From Devosia sp. 66-22 (GTDB lineage Bacteria; Pseudomonadota; Alphaproteobacteria; Rhizobiales; Devosiaceae), in NCBI GenBank assembly GCA_001899065.1, contig MKUZ01000023.1, forward strand, positions 36,233 to 100,232: a stretch of 64,000 nucleotides of DNA, written 5' to 3'. The notes beneath the pieces are model-generated. The model was not told the DNA's origin, did not search any database, and was given only the letters and a program-made list of their open reading frames with translations. Of the stretch, positions 32,172 to 43,015 are shown piece after piece. Each line of letters begins with the position of its first letter. Positions within the stretch are counted from its first letter, which is position 1. Both the position numbers and the translations under genes were made by a program.

Positions 32172-33107
32172 TCACGCGCCGAGGAAATAGAGCCACGCCG
32201 TCACCGTCAGCACCGAGGCCACCGTGCTGATCAGCACGGTGTTCGTCGCCACATTGACCGCGCGGTCATAATAGGTGGCGAACACATAGGCATTGATGCC
32301 GGTGGGCATGGCGGCGAGCAGGATGCCGTAGCGGGCGATTTCGAGCGGCACGTGCAGCACCCAAACCATCAGGACGTAGGCGATGATGGGATGGATGATG
32401 AGCTTGAACACGCTCATCACGCTCGCCTGCAGCCAGCTCTCCGAGACGCGGTACTCGTTGAGCGCGCCGCCGAGCCCGAACAGCGCCGCTGGCAGCACCG
32501 CCGCCGACATCATGTCGAGGAACGCCGTTCCGGGCTCGGGGAAGACCACGCCGAAGCGGTTGGCGAGCAGCCCCAGGGCCACGGCCCAGAGCAGTGGGTT
32601 CTGGACGATCCGCACGGCCGCCACGGCCAGTGACCTGTGCAGCGGCGCCCCGTCGCGGCGCGCCAGCTCCATCACGATCATGCCGATGGTGATCAGCATC
32701 GGCGCGTGGAACGCGATGATCGAGAACACCGTCGGCAGTGCCGCTTCCCCATAGGCACGCGACACGATGGGGATGCCGATCAGCACGGTGTTAGTGAACA
32801 TCGCCGAAAAGCCCGACGACACCCCTTCGCCGGGGCGCTCCCGGAACCACTTCACCGCGAGAAATGCCCCCACCGTCAACGAGGTCAGGGAGCCGACATA
32901 GAACGGCACGATGATCGCCGGATTGAAGGTCGAGCCGAAGTCCGAGGTCAGCATCGCCTCGAACAGCAGGCAGGGCGTGGCGAAATTGTTGACGAAGGCC
33001 ACCAGCCCTTTGACGCCTTCGGCGGGATAGAGGCGCAGCCGTACCGCGGCATAGCCCAGTGCGATGATCGCAAACACCGGGACGACGACGTTGAAAACTT
33101 GCAGCAT
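32172..33107 (-). CDS. AEC-family transporter
   Basis: A 311-residue polytopic inner-membrane protein with about ten hydrophobic segments in two halves, as in the auxin efflux carrier (AEC) family. The N-terminus LQVFNVVVPVFAIIALGYAAV is the family's first membrane segment, so ATG at 33107 is preferred over an upstream in-frame ATG at 33152. A conserved asparagine-containing segment (VAFVNNFATPC) and the C-terminal MPTGINAYVFATYYD are also typical. AEC members carry small carboxylates or other anions in bacteria; the substrate cannot be read here. It is divergent from glpD. Confidence 0.85.
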   Translation of the reverse strand: MLQVFNVVVPVFAIIALGYAAVRLRLYPAEGVKGLVAFVNNFATPCLLFEAMLTSDFGSTFNPAIIVPFYVGSLTSLTVGAFLAVKWFRERPGEGVSSGFSAMFTNTVLIGIPIVSRAYGEAALPTVFSIIAFHAPMLITIGMIVMELARRDGAPLHRSLAVAAVRIVQNPLLWAVALGLLANRFGVVFPEPGTAFLDMMSAAVLPAALFGLGGALNEYRVSESWLQASVMSVFKLIIHPIIAYVLMVWVLHVPLEIARYGILLAAMPTGINAYVFATYYDRAVNVATNTVLISTVASVLTVTAWLYFLGA

Positions 33108-33195
33108 GGGCAGCCGGAGGCGGGAGGGCGGCCCTTGGTGGACCCCGTTCATCGTCCGGTCAAGCTCGGCTGGGCAGATTTGCTCGGCCGGCCGG

Positions 33196-33224
33196 TTGCA
33201 TGTGGGCAGCGTGGGCGTTAACGA
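33196..33224 (+). promoter_or_regulatory. Possible promoter of glpD-glpK
   Basis: TTGCAT (33196-33201), 17-base spacer, TAACGA (33219-33224). The -10 match is weak. It sits in the divergent gap, 24 bases before the glpD start. Confidence 0.3.
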
Positions 33225-33247
33225 CAGGGCGGGGAACGACTTTCGAC

Positions 33248-34764
33248 ATGGCCAAGCGCGACAACATCACCGACGTCTTCGTGATCGGCGGTGGCGTCAA
33301 TGGATGCGGCATCGCCCGCGACGCGGCGGGACGCGGCTTCTCGGTGTTCCTTGCCGAAATGGGCGATCTCGCCTCGGGCACCTCCTCGGCGGCCACCAAG
33401 CTGGTGCATGGCGGCCTGCGCTACCTCGAATATTACGAGTTCCGGCTGGTCCACGAGGCGCTGGCCGAGCGCGAGATTCTCTGGGCCATGGCGCCCCACA
33501 TCATCTGGCCGCTACGCTTTGTGCTGCCGCACCACAAGGGGCTGCGGCCCGCCTGGTTCCTCAGGCTCGGCCTGTTCGTCTACGACCATCTGGGCGCACG
33601 CAAACTGCTGCCGCCGACGCGTACGCTCGACCTCAGGACCGATCCGCTCGGCCGCCCGCTCAAGGACGGCTATTCCACCGCGTTCGAATATTCCGACTGC
33701 TGGGTGGACGATGCGAGGCTCGTGGCGCTCACGGCGCGCGATGCCGCCGAGAAGGGCGCCGTGATCCAGACCCGCACCAAGGTCATTGGTGCGAGCCGCG
33801 GCAACGGCATGTGGACGATCCGCCTGCAGGACGTCGACAGCGGCCTCAGGGGCACTGTCAAGGCACGGCTCCTCGTCAACGCTGCCGGCCCCTGGGTCGA
33901 CAGCGTGCTGCGCGAGGCCGTCGGGCAGAACGAGGTCAACCATGTCCGGCTGGTCAAGGGCAGCCATATCGTGGTGCGCCGGCTGTTCGACCACGACCGC
34001 GCCTATTTCTTCCAGAACAAGGATGGCCGGATCATCTTCGCCATCCCCTATGAGCGCGACTTCACACTGATCGGCACCACCGACCAGGAATTCTCCGGCG
34101 ACCCGCGCGGCGTGGCGATCTCCGAGGAGGAGACGCAGTACCTGCTCGCTGCCGCGACCGAGTATTTCGAGCGGCCGGTGACCGCCGCCGATATCGTCTG
34201 GACCTATGCGGGCGTGCGTCCCCTGTTCAACGACCACAAGTCGAAGGCGCAGGAAGCGACCCGCGACTACGTCCTCACCACCGAGGGCGACGCCGCGAGC
34301 GGCGCGCTGGTCAATGTCTTCGGCGGCAAGCTCACCACGCATCGCCGCCTCTCCGAGGAGGCGCTCGAGCACATCGAGACGATCCTGGGCAAGCGCGGCA
34401 AGCCCTGGACCAAGGACAGCAAGCTGCCGGGTGGTGAGTTCGGTCCGCTCGAATTCGACGTGCAGGTCGAGCGGCTCAACGAGCTCTATCCCAATCTCGC
34501 CGACAAGTTCCTGCGGCGGCTGGCCCGCCAGTACGGGACGCGCGCCGTCACCGTTCTGGGCGACGCCAAGCGCATGCAGGATTTGGGTGAGGGCTTCGGT
34601 GCCGACCTCACCCAGCGCGAGGTCGAGTATCTGATCGACAATGAATGGGCGCGGACCTCCGACGATATCCTGTGGCGCCGCACCAAGCTGGGCCTCAGGA
34701 TCGGCATGGGCGACAAGGCGCGGCTTGAGGCATGGTTCGAGGCACGCAAGGCGAGGGGAAAGAA

Positions 34765-34768
<4 letters not shown>
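33248..34768 (+). CDS. glpD: Aerobic glycerol-3-phosphate dehydrogenase
   Basis: A 506-residue FAD enzyme of the inner face of the membrane that oxidises glycerol-3-phosphate to dihydroxyacetone phosphate and feeds electrons to quinone. The FAD fingerprint [19 protein letters not shown] is at the N-terminus, with [19 protein letters not shown] next, both diagnostic. GGKLTTHR is present in the C-terminal half. The ATG at 33248 has GGGGAA upstream and gives the standard start. It overlaps glpK by the GTGA arrangement, so the two enzymes of glycerol catabolism are coupled. No glpF transporter gene or glpR is in the window. Confidence 0.95.
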
Positions 34769-36244
<1,476 letters not shown>

Positions 36245-36252
<8 letters not shown>

Positions 36253-36775
36253 CGACGACCGTCTGCCAGGCTTCGAACGGGCCACCGGCGAGGAAGCACC
36301 AGTAGATGCCGTAACGGCTCTTTCGGTCCGCCGGCACGCGCGCCACGGCGAGCCCGAATTCGACGAACTTGTCGCTCAGCAGCGTTGCGCGGTGGCCCGA
36401 TGAGTTGAGCCAGCCCTCGATGGCGCCTTCGAGCGTCTGCTGGCCGCCGGCAAGGTTCTCGCCGATGGCGCCGATATACCCCGCCTGGTCGGTGCGTGCC
36501 CGCGGCTTCATGCCGAGATCGTGCGCGAGCTGGTCCTTCTCGACCATCAGCGCCACCTGCGTCTTGCATGCCGCCTCGAGCTTGACGTTGTAGCTCATCG
36601 GCTTGTGGCCGCCATTGGCGCGCCGCGCCTCATTGATCGCCGACAGGATCGATGCCTGAGTGAGCTGCGGCGGCGGCGTCGAGCTGCGCGGCACGATACT
36701 GGGGCCGACTGAGGCGCAGGCGCTGAGCAGAAGACCCATCCCCGCGAGGAGGAGAGAGCGAAAGAGAAGCGGCAT
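36245..36775 (-). CDS. CAP-domain (SCP-like) lipoprotein
   Basis: A 176-residue lipoprotein: signal peptide with lipobox LSAC (modified C20), a short proline/threonine linker, then a CAP domain. Family features seen: an N-terminal helix [26 protein letters not shown], the GENLAGG strand, [13 protein letters not shown], and the C-terminal [14 protein letters not shown] proteins in bacteria are periplasmic and of uncertain role. The start at 36775 is set by the signal peptide; upstream in-frame sequence has no signal. The gene overlaps glpK at the 3' end. Confidence 0.85.
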
Positions 36776-36935
36776 TGGCGTTCCGGCAACGAGACGCCGG
36801 GACCTTAGCCGCAGCGGCTTGGCGGCAAAATGGCGGGAACGTCGCATTTGAACATAATTAACGGCAAATCCAGCCGATGCTCGCCTCCGCTGCCGCCTGC
36901 AGGCACAGTACGAGCATTGAGTGGAGTGCGTTCCG

Positions 36936-37100
36936 ATGGCCCACATCGATCTCGACAGCGTCGACATGAAGCCCGCCGCCTTGGTGCGCTTCGAAATCGC
37001 CCAGCAGGCGAGCCACGCCAAGCAGCTGCTTGTCGCCGCCGTCATCGCCTCCGCCATGATCGTCGTTCTTGCCGGAATGTTCCTGACCGTCGTCCCGTAA
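36936..37100 (+). CDS. Small single-pass membrane protein (54 aa)
   Basis: A 54-residue protein: a polar N-terminal helix (AHIDLDSVDMKPAALVRFEI) and a strong membrane segment (about residues 31-50). GTGGAG lies about 9 bases before the ATG at 36936. It is divergent from the CAP gene, and its 3' end overlaps the far end of the broken GT8 gene on the other strand. No family is known to me. Confidence 0.55.
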   Translation: MAHIDLDSVDMKPAALVRFEIAQQASHAKQLLVAAVIASAMIVVLAGMFLTVVP

Positions 37101-37935
37101 GGCCGTCGCGGCCCTCCGCCAGTGCCCAGAGCTCGTGGTGCGGACCGCCGTAGTCGGCGTGCCAGGGCTTGCTGGGACCGGCATAGTGCACGATGAACGG
37201 ATCATCCTGCTGCAACACGACCGCGTCGTGCAGGGCCCGCGTCCTGAACGCGGGCCGGTGGTTCATCGTGATCATGCTGTTCCAGCGCGGGTCGAGCAGA
37301 ACGACCTCGTCGTGCAGCAGCGCATTGAGGACGTCCTGGTCGCGAAACTTGAACTACGTACCGCGCTGGTCGAGCAGCGCATGCGCCCGCGCCACCAGAT
37401 TCTCGGCCCGCATCCGGCGGAGGTCCATGACGAGGACGCCCGCATTCACATAGGCGCCCGGCAAGGACAGGCCGACGGTCTCGCGTAGGTAGTCCTCCGT
37501 GCCGTGGAGGCCGTGGTCCACCTCGAACAGCAGGGGGAAGTCCGGCACCCCGCCGGCCATCTTGCCCTCGAGGTCGATCCGATAGAGCGGGGACAGGTCG
37601 ACGACGGCGAGTGTGTCGGCGTCGAGATAGAGAACCCTGTCGACCCTCGGCAGCAGTTCCGGGATCAGCAGCCGAGTGAGCGTTGCGGCGCTGATGTAGT
37701 CGCGCGTCCCCCAATTCTCGAAGGGATTGTCGATCGGCACGGGAACCACCCGCGTGTTCCACAGCCGCTCCAGCTGGAGCGCCCGCAACGCATCGCCGGA
37801 CGGATCTCCGCTGTAAACGACATGGAACCTGAGCGGCCTCCACCACGGCAGATGCGCCCTGATGGAGCGAAGGAGGACACGGGCCGGCGGCAGATTTACC
37901 GCATCGACCGCGACGACGACATGGACGGAGAACAA
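37042..37935 (-). pseudogene. GT8 glycosyltransferase broken by one in-frame amber codon
   Basis: A family 8 glycosyltransferase frame of 297 codons interrupted by one TAG (37354-37356, codon 194). Before the stop: the N-terminal nucleotide-sugar fold with VLYLDADTL (DxD at D105/D107) and YVNAGVLVMDL. After it, in the same frame: FKFRDQDVLNALL, LDPRWN and the C-terminal HYAGPSKPW motif. All family landmarks are in order, so only the single stop separates an intact enzyme from this form. The TAG replaces the position where Y is usual in this family (before F in the DQD segment). Either a nonsense mutation, a sequencing error, or two functional pieces; the first is favoured. Confidence 0.75.
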
Positions 37936-38063
37936 CGAGGCACTGCCCTAAAGTGGAGCCGGCTGACTACCCGGCGAGATGGCCCGCTTCAAGGCTCCAC
38001 CGCGGCGACCGCGCGGCACGCGGTACTCGTGCGTTGCGTATGCTCATCGGATTTCGCTGAGAA

Positions 38064-38139
38064 TGGTGCCCGGGGCCGGAATCGAACCAGCGACACGCGG
38101 ATTTTCAATCCGCTGCTCTACCAACTGAGCTACCCGGGC
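38064..38139 (-). tRNA. tRNA-Phe (anticodon GAA)
   Basis: A 76-base cloverleaf with encoded CCA. Acceptor GCCCGGG/CCCGGGC, anticodon stem GCGGA/TCCGC around TTGAAAA (anticodon GAA), T-arm GCTGG/CCGGC with TTCGATT. It lies downstream of yacG, its usual neighbour in this order. Confidence 0.97.
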
Positions 38140-38210
38140 GTACGACAACCCGGAAGGCAGGTGCCGAAAGCCCGCGGTTTATAGGGGCTCGATCTGCACC
38201 GCGCAAGCAC

Positions 38211-38411
38211 TCAATCGTCGTCTTCGTCGGATGGCTCGGGCGGGCGCTCGGGCTCGTCATTGGTGGGCGCGCGATAGGCGTCCGAGAGCCAGCGGTTGAG
38301 GTCGATATCCTGGCAGCGGGCCGAGCAGAACGGGTGGAATGCCTGGGCCGAGGGCTTGCCGCAGATCGGGCAGGGGCGGGTCGGCTTGAGGCGGATGACG
38401 TCCGCGGCCAT
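38211..38411 (-). CDS. yacG: DNA gyrase inhibitor YacG (zinc protein)
   Basis: A 66-residue zinc protein that binds and inhibits DNA gyrase. The four zinc ligands are in CPICGK and [15 protein letters not shown], both family signatures. The C-terminus is an acidic E/P/D tail. It follows maf with a 2-base gap, so the two are co-transcribed. The ATG at 38411 gives the standard length. Confidence 0.92.
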   Translation of the reverse strand: MAADVIRLKPTRPCPICGKPSAQAFHPFCSARCQDIDLNRWLSDAYRAPTNDEPERPPEPSDEDDD

Positions 38412-38413
38412 CG

Positions 38414-39052
38414 TCAGACCGCCGTCAGCGTCGACTGGTTGAGCCAGTTGAAATGGACGGGGTAGCCCTCGCCCGAGAGAAGGCCGACCGTCTCGTTGAG
38501 CGGCAGGCCGACAACGGCGGAATAGGAACCCACGAGCTTGACGACGAAGGCGCCGGCGATTCCCTGGATGGCGTAACCGCCGGCCTTGTCGCGCCACTCG
38601 GCGCTGGCGAGATAGGATTCGATCTCGCGGCCGGAGAGGCGCTTGAAGCGGAGGCGTGTCTCGACCAGCCGGCGGCGGATGGCGCCCGAAACCGAGAGCA
38701 TGGTGACGGCGGTGTAGACCCGGTGATTGCGGCCCGAGAGCAGGTGGAGGCACATGCTGGCCTCCTCCATCGTCTCGGCCTTGGGCAGGATACGGCGGCC
38801 GACGGCGACGACGGTGTCGGCGGCCAGCACCAGCGCATTGCCCGCAATCCCGGCGCTGCGCGCCTTGTGCTGGGCGGCGATCGCCTTCTGGTCGGCAAGG
38901 CGCTGCGCCAGCTTGCGCGGCAGCTCGTTCTTTTCGGGCGTTTCGTCGATATGAGCCGGAACCAGATGCTCGGGCTCGATGCCGATCTGGTTGAGCAGGG
39001 CGAGCCGGCGCGGCGAAGCGGAGGCCAGGATGAGTTCCGGACGGCTGGCCAT
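38414..39052 (-). CDS. maf: Maf nucleotide pyrophosphatase
   Basis: A 212-residue Maf-family house-cleaning enzyme that hydrolyses nucleoside triphosphates such as dTTP and UTP to monophosphates. The N-terminal [14 protein letters not shown], the DET motif in HIDETPEK, and the LAADTVV and [10 protein letters not shown]-like segment (here [10 protein letters not shown]) are the family blocks. It starts 9 bases from the infA stop and is followed at once by yacG. Confidence 0.95.
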   Translation of the reverse strand: MASRPELILASASPRRLALLNQIGIEPEHLVPAHIDETPEKNELPRKLAQRLADQKAIAAQHKARSAGIAGNALVLAADTVVAVGRRILPKAETMEEASMCLHLLSGRNHRVYTAVTMLSVSGAIRRRLVETRLRFKRLSGREIESYLASAEWRDKAGGYAIQGIAGAFVVKLVGSYSAVVGLPLNETVGLLSGEGYPVHFNWLNQSTLTAV

Positions 39053-39060
39053 CTCTTGGC

Positions 39061-39279
39061 TCAGCGGAACCGGAAGGTGATCCGGCCCTTGGTCAAATCG
39101 TACGGCGTCATCTCGGCCAGCACCTTGTCGCCGGTGAGGACGCGGATGCGGTTCTTGCGCATACGCCCGGCCGTATGGGCGATGATTTCGTGGCCGTTCT
39201 CGAGCTTAACCCGAAAGGTCGCGTTGGGCAGCAGTTCGGTCACCACGCCCGGAAACTCGAGTACTTCTTCTTTAGCCAT
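39061..39279 (-). CDS. infA: Translation initiation factor IF-1
   Basis: A 72-residue OB-fold protein that binds the 30S A-site during initiation. [19 protein letters not shown], the [19 protein letters not shown] core and GRITFRFR close the family match along the full length. It is in the usual alphaproteobacterial order with maf and yacG. Confidence 0.98.
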   Translation of the reverse strand: MAKEEVLEFPGVVTELLPNATFRVKLENGHEIIAHTAGRMRKNRIRVLTGDKVLAEMTPYDLTKGRITFRFR

Positions 39280-39330
39280 TGTCTCTCCAGAGGCCGGCGG
39301 GGAGGCCCGCGGGCCGGAATTTGGGGCGAG

Positions 39331-40308
39331 CTATACTGGAACTCGCCCGGTTTGTGAACCACCCGCCACGAGGGGCTCGAGCCGTTCGCGCACACGTTTT
39401 TGCAGGGTATCCCTGAGCCCGCGATAGGCGCTGAGCACCGCCTCGCGGTTGCCTTCGGCCGCCGCCGGGTCCGGCAGGGGCCAGTGCTCGACGGCCTCGG
39501 TTTCGAGCCCGCGGACGGCCACGGCCTCCTGCGCGTCGGCCGAAAGCGTCACCACCAGGTCGAAACGGTTGGCGACAAGCTCGTCCATGGTGTGGGGCGT
39601 GTGCACCGACATGTCGATGCCGATCTCCTCCATCACCTCGTGCACGAAGCCGTCGGCCTTGCCCGAGCGGACGCCGGCGGAGCGTACGATCAACCGGCCG
39701 GGGAAGAAGCGGCGGGCGAGGGCGGCGGCGATAGGCGAGCGCACCGAATTCATCGAGCACACGAACAGCACCGTGGGCAGGTTGCTCTCGCGCTCGTCGA
39801 TGCGGCTGGCAAAGGGCTGCACGGCGCAGATCAGCGTGAACAGCCGGCGCGCGGTGTTGAGGTCCATCTCGAGCTTGTTGTCGAGCCGGGTCCGCAGCAG
39901 CTCGGCGGCCTCGTTGTGGAGGCCGCGGCGGGCCATGTCGACGGTCTCGATCTGCATGGTCGAAGCGGTCTTGATCGCGTCGTAGTAGGAATCGCGGATG
40001 CGGAAATAGTCGCGGATCAGCCGCCGGAACGGGGTGAGCGACAGATAGTGCGCGGCGATCGGCTCATAGGTGTCGGGGTTGCGCACGTCGAGCACGATGT
40101 AGTTGGCGATGATCGAGATATGGAGCGCGTAGGGCCCGGTCGAGGCGACGCGGGCGGGGTGGAGCTTGTTGTTTTCGACGAGGTCGTAGATGGCGATGCG
40201 CCACTCATGGACCTCGTCGGGGTCGATCGACGTGATGGTGTTGGGGTCGAGCGTGACGGCGACGATCCGGTCGGTCTTCTCGTCGAAGACGTGCGGGGTC
40301 AGCGCCAT
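39331..40308 (-). CDS. Fusion of a UPF0262 protein and a low-molecular-weight phosphatase
   Basis: One continuous 325-codon frame. Residues 1-162 are a UPF0262 protein (WRIAIYDLVENN, the GPYALHISI strand, DSYYDAIKTAS and NTARRLFTLIC at its end). Residues 177-325 are a low-molecular-weight tyrosine phosphatase/arsenate-reductase-like domain with the P-loop CSMNSVRS (C184, R190) and the general acid DP at D280. In related genomes these are normally two adjacent genes. I find no stop and no credible internal start between them: after ICAV the frame runs through QPFASRIDERESNLP into the phosphatase. The start at 40308 overlaps the hisD stop. Confidence 0.75.
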   Translation of the reverse strand: MALTPHVFDEKTDRIVAVTLDPNTITSIDPDEVHEWRIAIYDLVENNKLHPARVASTGPYALHISIIANYIVLDVRNPDTYEPIAAHYLSLTPFRRLIRDYFRIRDSYYDAIKTASTMQIETVDMARRGLHNEAAELLRTRLDNKLEMDLNTARRLFTLICAVQPFASRIDERESNLPTVLFVCSMNSVRSPIAAALARRFFPGRLIVRSAGVRSGKADGFVHEVMEEIGIDMSVHTPHTMDELVANRFDLVVTLSADAQEAVAVRGLETEAVEHWPLPDPAAAEGNREAVLSAYRGLRDTLQKRVRERLEPLVAGGSQTGRVPV

Positions 40309-41600
40309 CAGCGATTGAGCCTGATGCTGACCGAGCGTCCGTGCGCCTGAAGTCCCTCCGTCTCGGCCAGCGTGACGGCGGCGGGCGCGAGCTCGGCGAG
40401 CGATCCGGGGTCGCAGCCCAGGATCGAGGTGCGCTTCATGAAGTCGAGGACGCCCAGGCCGGACGCATAGCGCGCCGAACGGGCAGTGGGCAGAACATGG
40501 TTCGAGCCGCCCACATAGTCGCCGATGGCTTCGGGCGTGTGGTGGCCGAGGAAGATGGCGCCGGCATTGCGGATCCGCGGCTGCAGCGCCAGCGGTTCGT
40601 CGACCATCAGCTCGACATGCTCGGACGCGATGCGGTTGGCGAGCTCGACGGCTTCGCCCATCGAGGTGACGACGATGATGGCGCCGAACGTTTCCCAGCC
40701 GTCGCGCGCGATGTCGGCGCGGGGCAGGAGCGCGAGCTGCCGGTCGACCTCGATGGCGACCGAGTCCGCGAGGGCTTCGTCGGTGGTGACGAGGATCGAT
40801 TGCGCACCGCCGCCATGCTCGGCCTGCGCCAGCAGATCGGCGGCGATCCATGAGGGGTTCGCCGATTTGTCGGCGATGACGAGAACTTCCGAGGGGCCGG
40901 CGATGCTGTCGATGCCGACGGTGCCGAACACCTGCCGCTTGGCGGCGGCGACATAGGCATTGCCCGGCCCGATGATTTTGTTGACCGGCCGGATCGTTTC
41001 GGTGCCGTAGGCCAGGGCGGCGATCGCCTGCGCGCCGCCGATCCGGTAGACCTCGGACACGCCGGCCATGCGCGCCGCGACGAGGACGGCGGGGCTCACC
41101 TGGCCGCGCGGCGTGGGCACGGTAACGGCGATGCGACCGACACCCGCAATACGCGCGGGGATCGCGCCCATCAGCACGCTCGAGGGATAGTTGGCGGTGC
41201 CGCCGGGCACATAGATGCCGACGGCCTCCATCGGCGTCCACACGGTGCCCAGCGTGACGCCAAGCGGGTCCTGGTAGATGTGGTCGAGCGGCTTCTGCTT
41301 CTCGTGATGCGCGACGATGCGGTCATGCGCGAACTGCAGCGCGGCACGCACCTCGCCCGACACCTGCTGCTCGGCGGCGTCGATCTCGTCGGTCGAGAAG
41401 GCGAGGGTCGAGGCGGTGAGCGGAAGCTGGTCGAGCCTGTCGGTATAGGCGAGGACGGCTTCGTCGCCACGCAGCCGGACGTCGTTGAGGATCGCGGCGA
41501 CGGACGCGCCGACCTCTTCGGACACTTCGCGCTTGGAACCGAGGAGCGTTTCGAACTCTTCGGCGAAGCCGGCGTGGCGGGAGTCGAGCCGGTAGACCAT
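40308..41600 (-). CDS. hisD: Histidinol dehydrogenase
   Basis: A 430-residue zinc enzyme that oxidises L-histidinol to L-histidine in two steps with NAD, the last two steps of histidine synthesis. VYVPGGTANYPSS-like (here IYVPGGTANYPSS), KIIGPGNAYVAAAK, DSIAGPSEVLVIAD and the GHHTPEAIGDYVGG segment are all present. ATG at 41600 overlaps the stop of the upstream DUF2948 gene by one base; the longer in-frame open stretch to 42251 is not coding. It is transcribed leftward with the fusion gene and infA. Confidence 0.97.
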   Translation of the reverse strand: MVYRLDSRHAGFAEEFETLLGSKREVSEEVGASVAAILNDVRLRGDEAVLAYTDRLDQLPLTASTLAFSTDEIDAAEQQVSGEVRAALQFAHDRIVAHHEKQKPLDHIYQDPLGVTLGTVWTPMEAVGIYVPGGTANYPSSVLMGAIPARIAGVGRIAVTVPTPRGQVSPAVLVAARMAGVSEVYRIGGAQAIAALAYGTETIRPVNKIIGPGNAYVAAAKRQVFGTVGIDSIAGPSEVLVIADKSANPSWIAADLLAQAEHGGGAQSILVTTDEALADSVAIEVDRQLALLPRADIARDGWETFGAIIVVTSMGEAVELANRIASEHVELMVDEPLALQPRIRNAGAIFLGHHTPEAIGDYVGGSNHVLPTARSARYASGLGVLDFMKRTSILGCDPGSLAELAPAAVTLAETEGLQAHGRSVSIRLNR

Positions 41601-42019
41601 CAGGCGTGCGCCGGCGTGGCTTTGGCGGCCCAGGCGGCGCCCAGGTCCTGGAGGCGCGCTTCGAGGCATTCGACGGCGAGGCGGATGGTGCCGCCGCCGG
41701 CAAAGGCCAGCTCGACCGTTCCGGCCGGGGTGTCGGCCTCGGCGAAGCGGATGGTCAGCAGCTCGAGCACGCCATCGACGGCATTGGTGTCGATGCCGGC
41801 GACCTTGACGTCGGTGACGCGGTCGAAATGGAGGGCAGCGCGCTTGCGCTGGCGGGTCTTGCCGCCTTCTTCCCAGGCGAAGCGGTTCATCAGCAGGGCG
41901 AAGCGATGGTCGGCCTTGGCAAAGCCCATGTCGCCGACGCGGATGACGGCGTCCTGCGTGGTGGCCGAAATGACGTCGAGATCTTCGGTATCGAGCGCCA
42001 GGAGTTTGAGATCGGGCAT
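41600..42019 (-). CDS. DUF2948 family protein
   Basis: A 139-residue protein of the DUF2948 family, found almost only beside hisD in alphaproteobacteria. Landmarks: LKLLALDTEDLDVISAT, MGFAKADHRFALLMNRFAWEE (in two parts) and IRLAVECLEARLQDLGA near the C-terminus. Function unknown. It is the first gene of the inverted block; upstream lies the gene-free region. Confidence 0.9.
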   Translation of the reverse strand: MPDLKLLALDTEDLDVISATTQDAVIRVGDMGFAKADHRFALLMNRFAWEEGGKTRQRKRAALHFDRVTDVKVAGIDTNAVDGVLELLTIRFAEADTPAGTVELAFAGGGTIRLAVECLEARLQDLGAAWAAKATPAHA

Positions 42020-42238
42020 GGTGGGGGAAATGTCCGGAGTTGAGTGCGTTGGCGCTGAAATGGGTGGCTGGGGGACGATCTACAAGCTTGAGGATTGGGG
42101 GTCTAGCGTCTTTGCGCGCTGTGCGGCCACCACGAGAAAGCGTGCCCTCCCGTGCAATGCAGGCGAGCGCACCCGCCGGGCGGCCATGCGGCTCCCGGGT
42201 TTGGGGATGCTCCTTCGCCCTGTGGGCAAGGGAGCGGC

Positions 42239-42300
42239 GAGGCGGGACCATGGGTCCAGCCGGTTAGTCCGGCGAAGTAAGGGACCCTGGGTCCCGCCTC
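42239..42300. repeat. Long imperfect palindrome
   Basis: GAGGCGGGACCATGGGTCC (42239-42257) faces GGGACCCTGGGTCCCGCCTC (42281-42300). The arms match over 11 bases, then two mismatches, then 6 more. A smaller GCCGG/CCGGC hairpin sits in the loop. Confidence 0.7.
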
Positions 42301-42653
42301 GCGATCCAGGCGCTCGGACGGTCAGAGGGGAGAGGTGGCTGCCTTGAGTGCTGGCGCGGCGCCGCTCTGGAGGGATGGGGCGACGATCCGCCCATCCGCT
42401 CCGCGATGGACACCGATCATGGTGCCCATCTGCGCCGGACCCCGGGCCAGGGAATGCCCGCACGATCCGCTCTGTCCGCCGGGTGCGAGGCGACCCCCGC
42501 ACCACCCGGCCCTGCGCCCCCGCCCGTTCGTCTCGAGTCGCTCGATGAGGACGCAGTGGGAGCGAGTATACGCCCGGTCGGAAGTACCGTGCGTAAGTTG
42601 GGCCGAAATCGGGGTGTGAGGCCTGAGATTGCTGGTGACTCCGCGAGTCAAAC

Positions 42654-42683
42654 TGATGGCGTTTGATGGCGTTTGATGGCGTT
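42654..42683. repeat. Three-copy 10-base tandem repeat
   Basis: TGATGGCGTT occurs three times in a row at 42654, 42664 and 42674, followed by TTGC. No gene spans it. Confidence 0.85.
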
Positions 42684-42842
42684 TTGCACAGAGGGTGACG
42701 CATCCGCAGGTTGTCATTCTATCCACAATGCCGTCTCACCCCCGACAGCCGGTGGCTGGGCGCAATGGTGCCCGCTGCCGGAGGATGCGAGCAGTCCAGC
42801 GGGGCGGGGACCCAGCTACGCGGTTGCGTCCAGCCTATCGAT

Positions 42843-42921
42843 CGTCATCCCCGGGCTCGACCCGGGAACACGGCAAGTGTCGCACCCGGCTGGGTGGCCG
42901 GGTCTGCGCCCCGCCATGACG
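42843..42921. repeat. 79-base element with CGTCAT/ATGACG ends
   Basis: CGTCAT (42843-42848) and ATGACG (42916-42921) are inverted ends. Inside is a CCCCGGG/CCCGGG hairpin and GGCCGGGTCTGCGCCCCGCC. It looks like one copy of a short interspersed palindromic family; the hairpin at 52047 shares the GTCATCCC and ATGACAATCG parts. Confidence 0.55.
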
Positions 42922-43015
42922 GACGCGGGGGTGGTGGATGGTGGGAGTTGAGTGGTGAAAGTCGGGTCACCGCTTCCGCGGGGATGACAATCGGGCCGCG
43001 GTGGTGGGGCCCGAA

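Larger units (their letters stand above)
42020..43015. other. Gene-free interval with palindromic repeats
   Basis: About 1 kb with open frames in several phases but no codon pattern, start signal or recognisable motif. It contains a 62-base stem-loop (42239-42300), a three-copy tandem repeat (42654-42683), a 79-base palindrome-ended element (42843-42921) and a related half-element ending GGGATGACAATCG (42983-42995). It lies at the outer end of the block that appears inverted relative to murA. Confidence 0.6.

Noticed and set aside
42020-43015. CRISPR array or insertion sequence in the gene-free region
   Set aside because: There is no regular repeat-spacer pattern (only three adjacent 10-base units) and no transposase frame.
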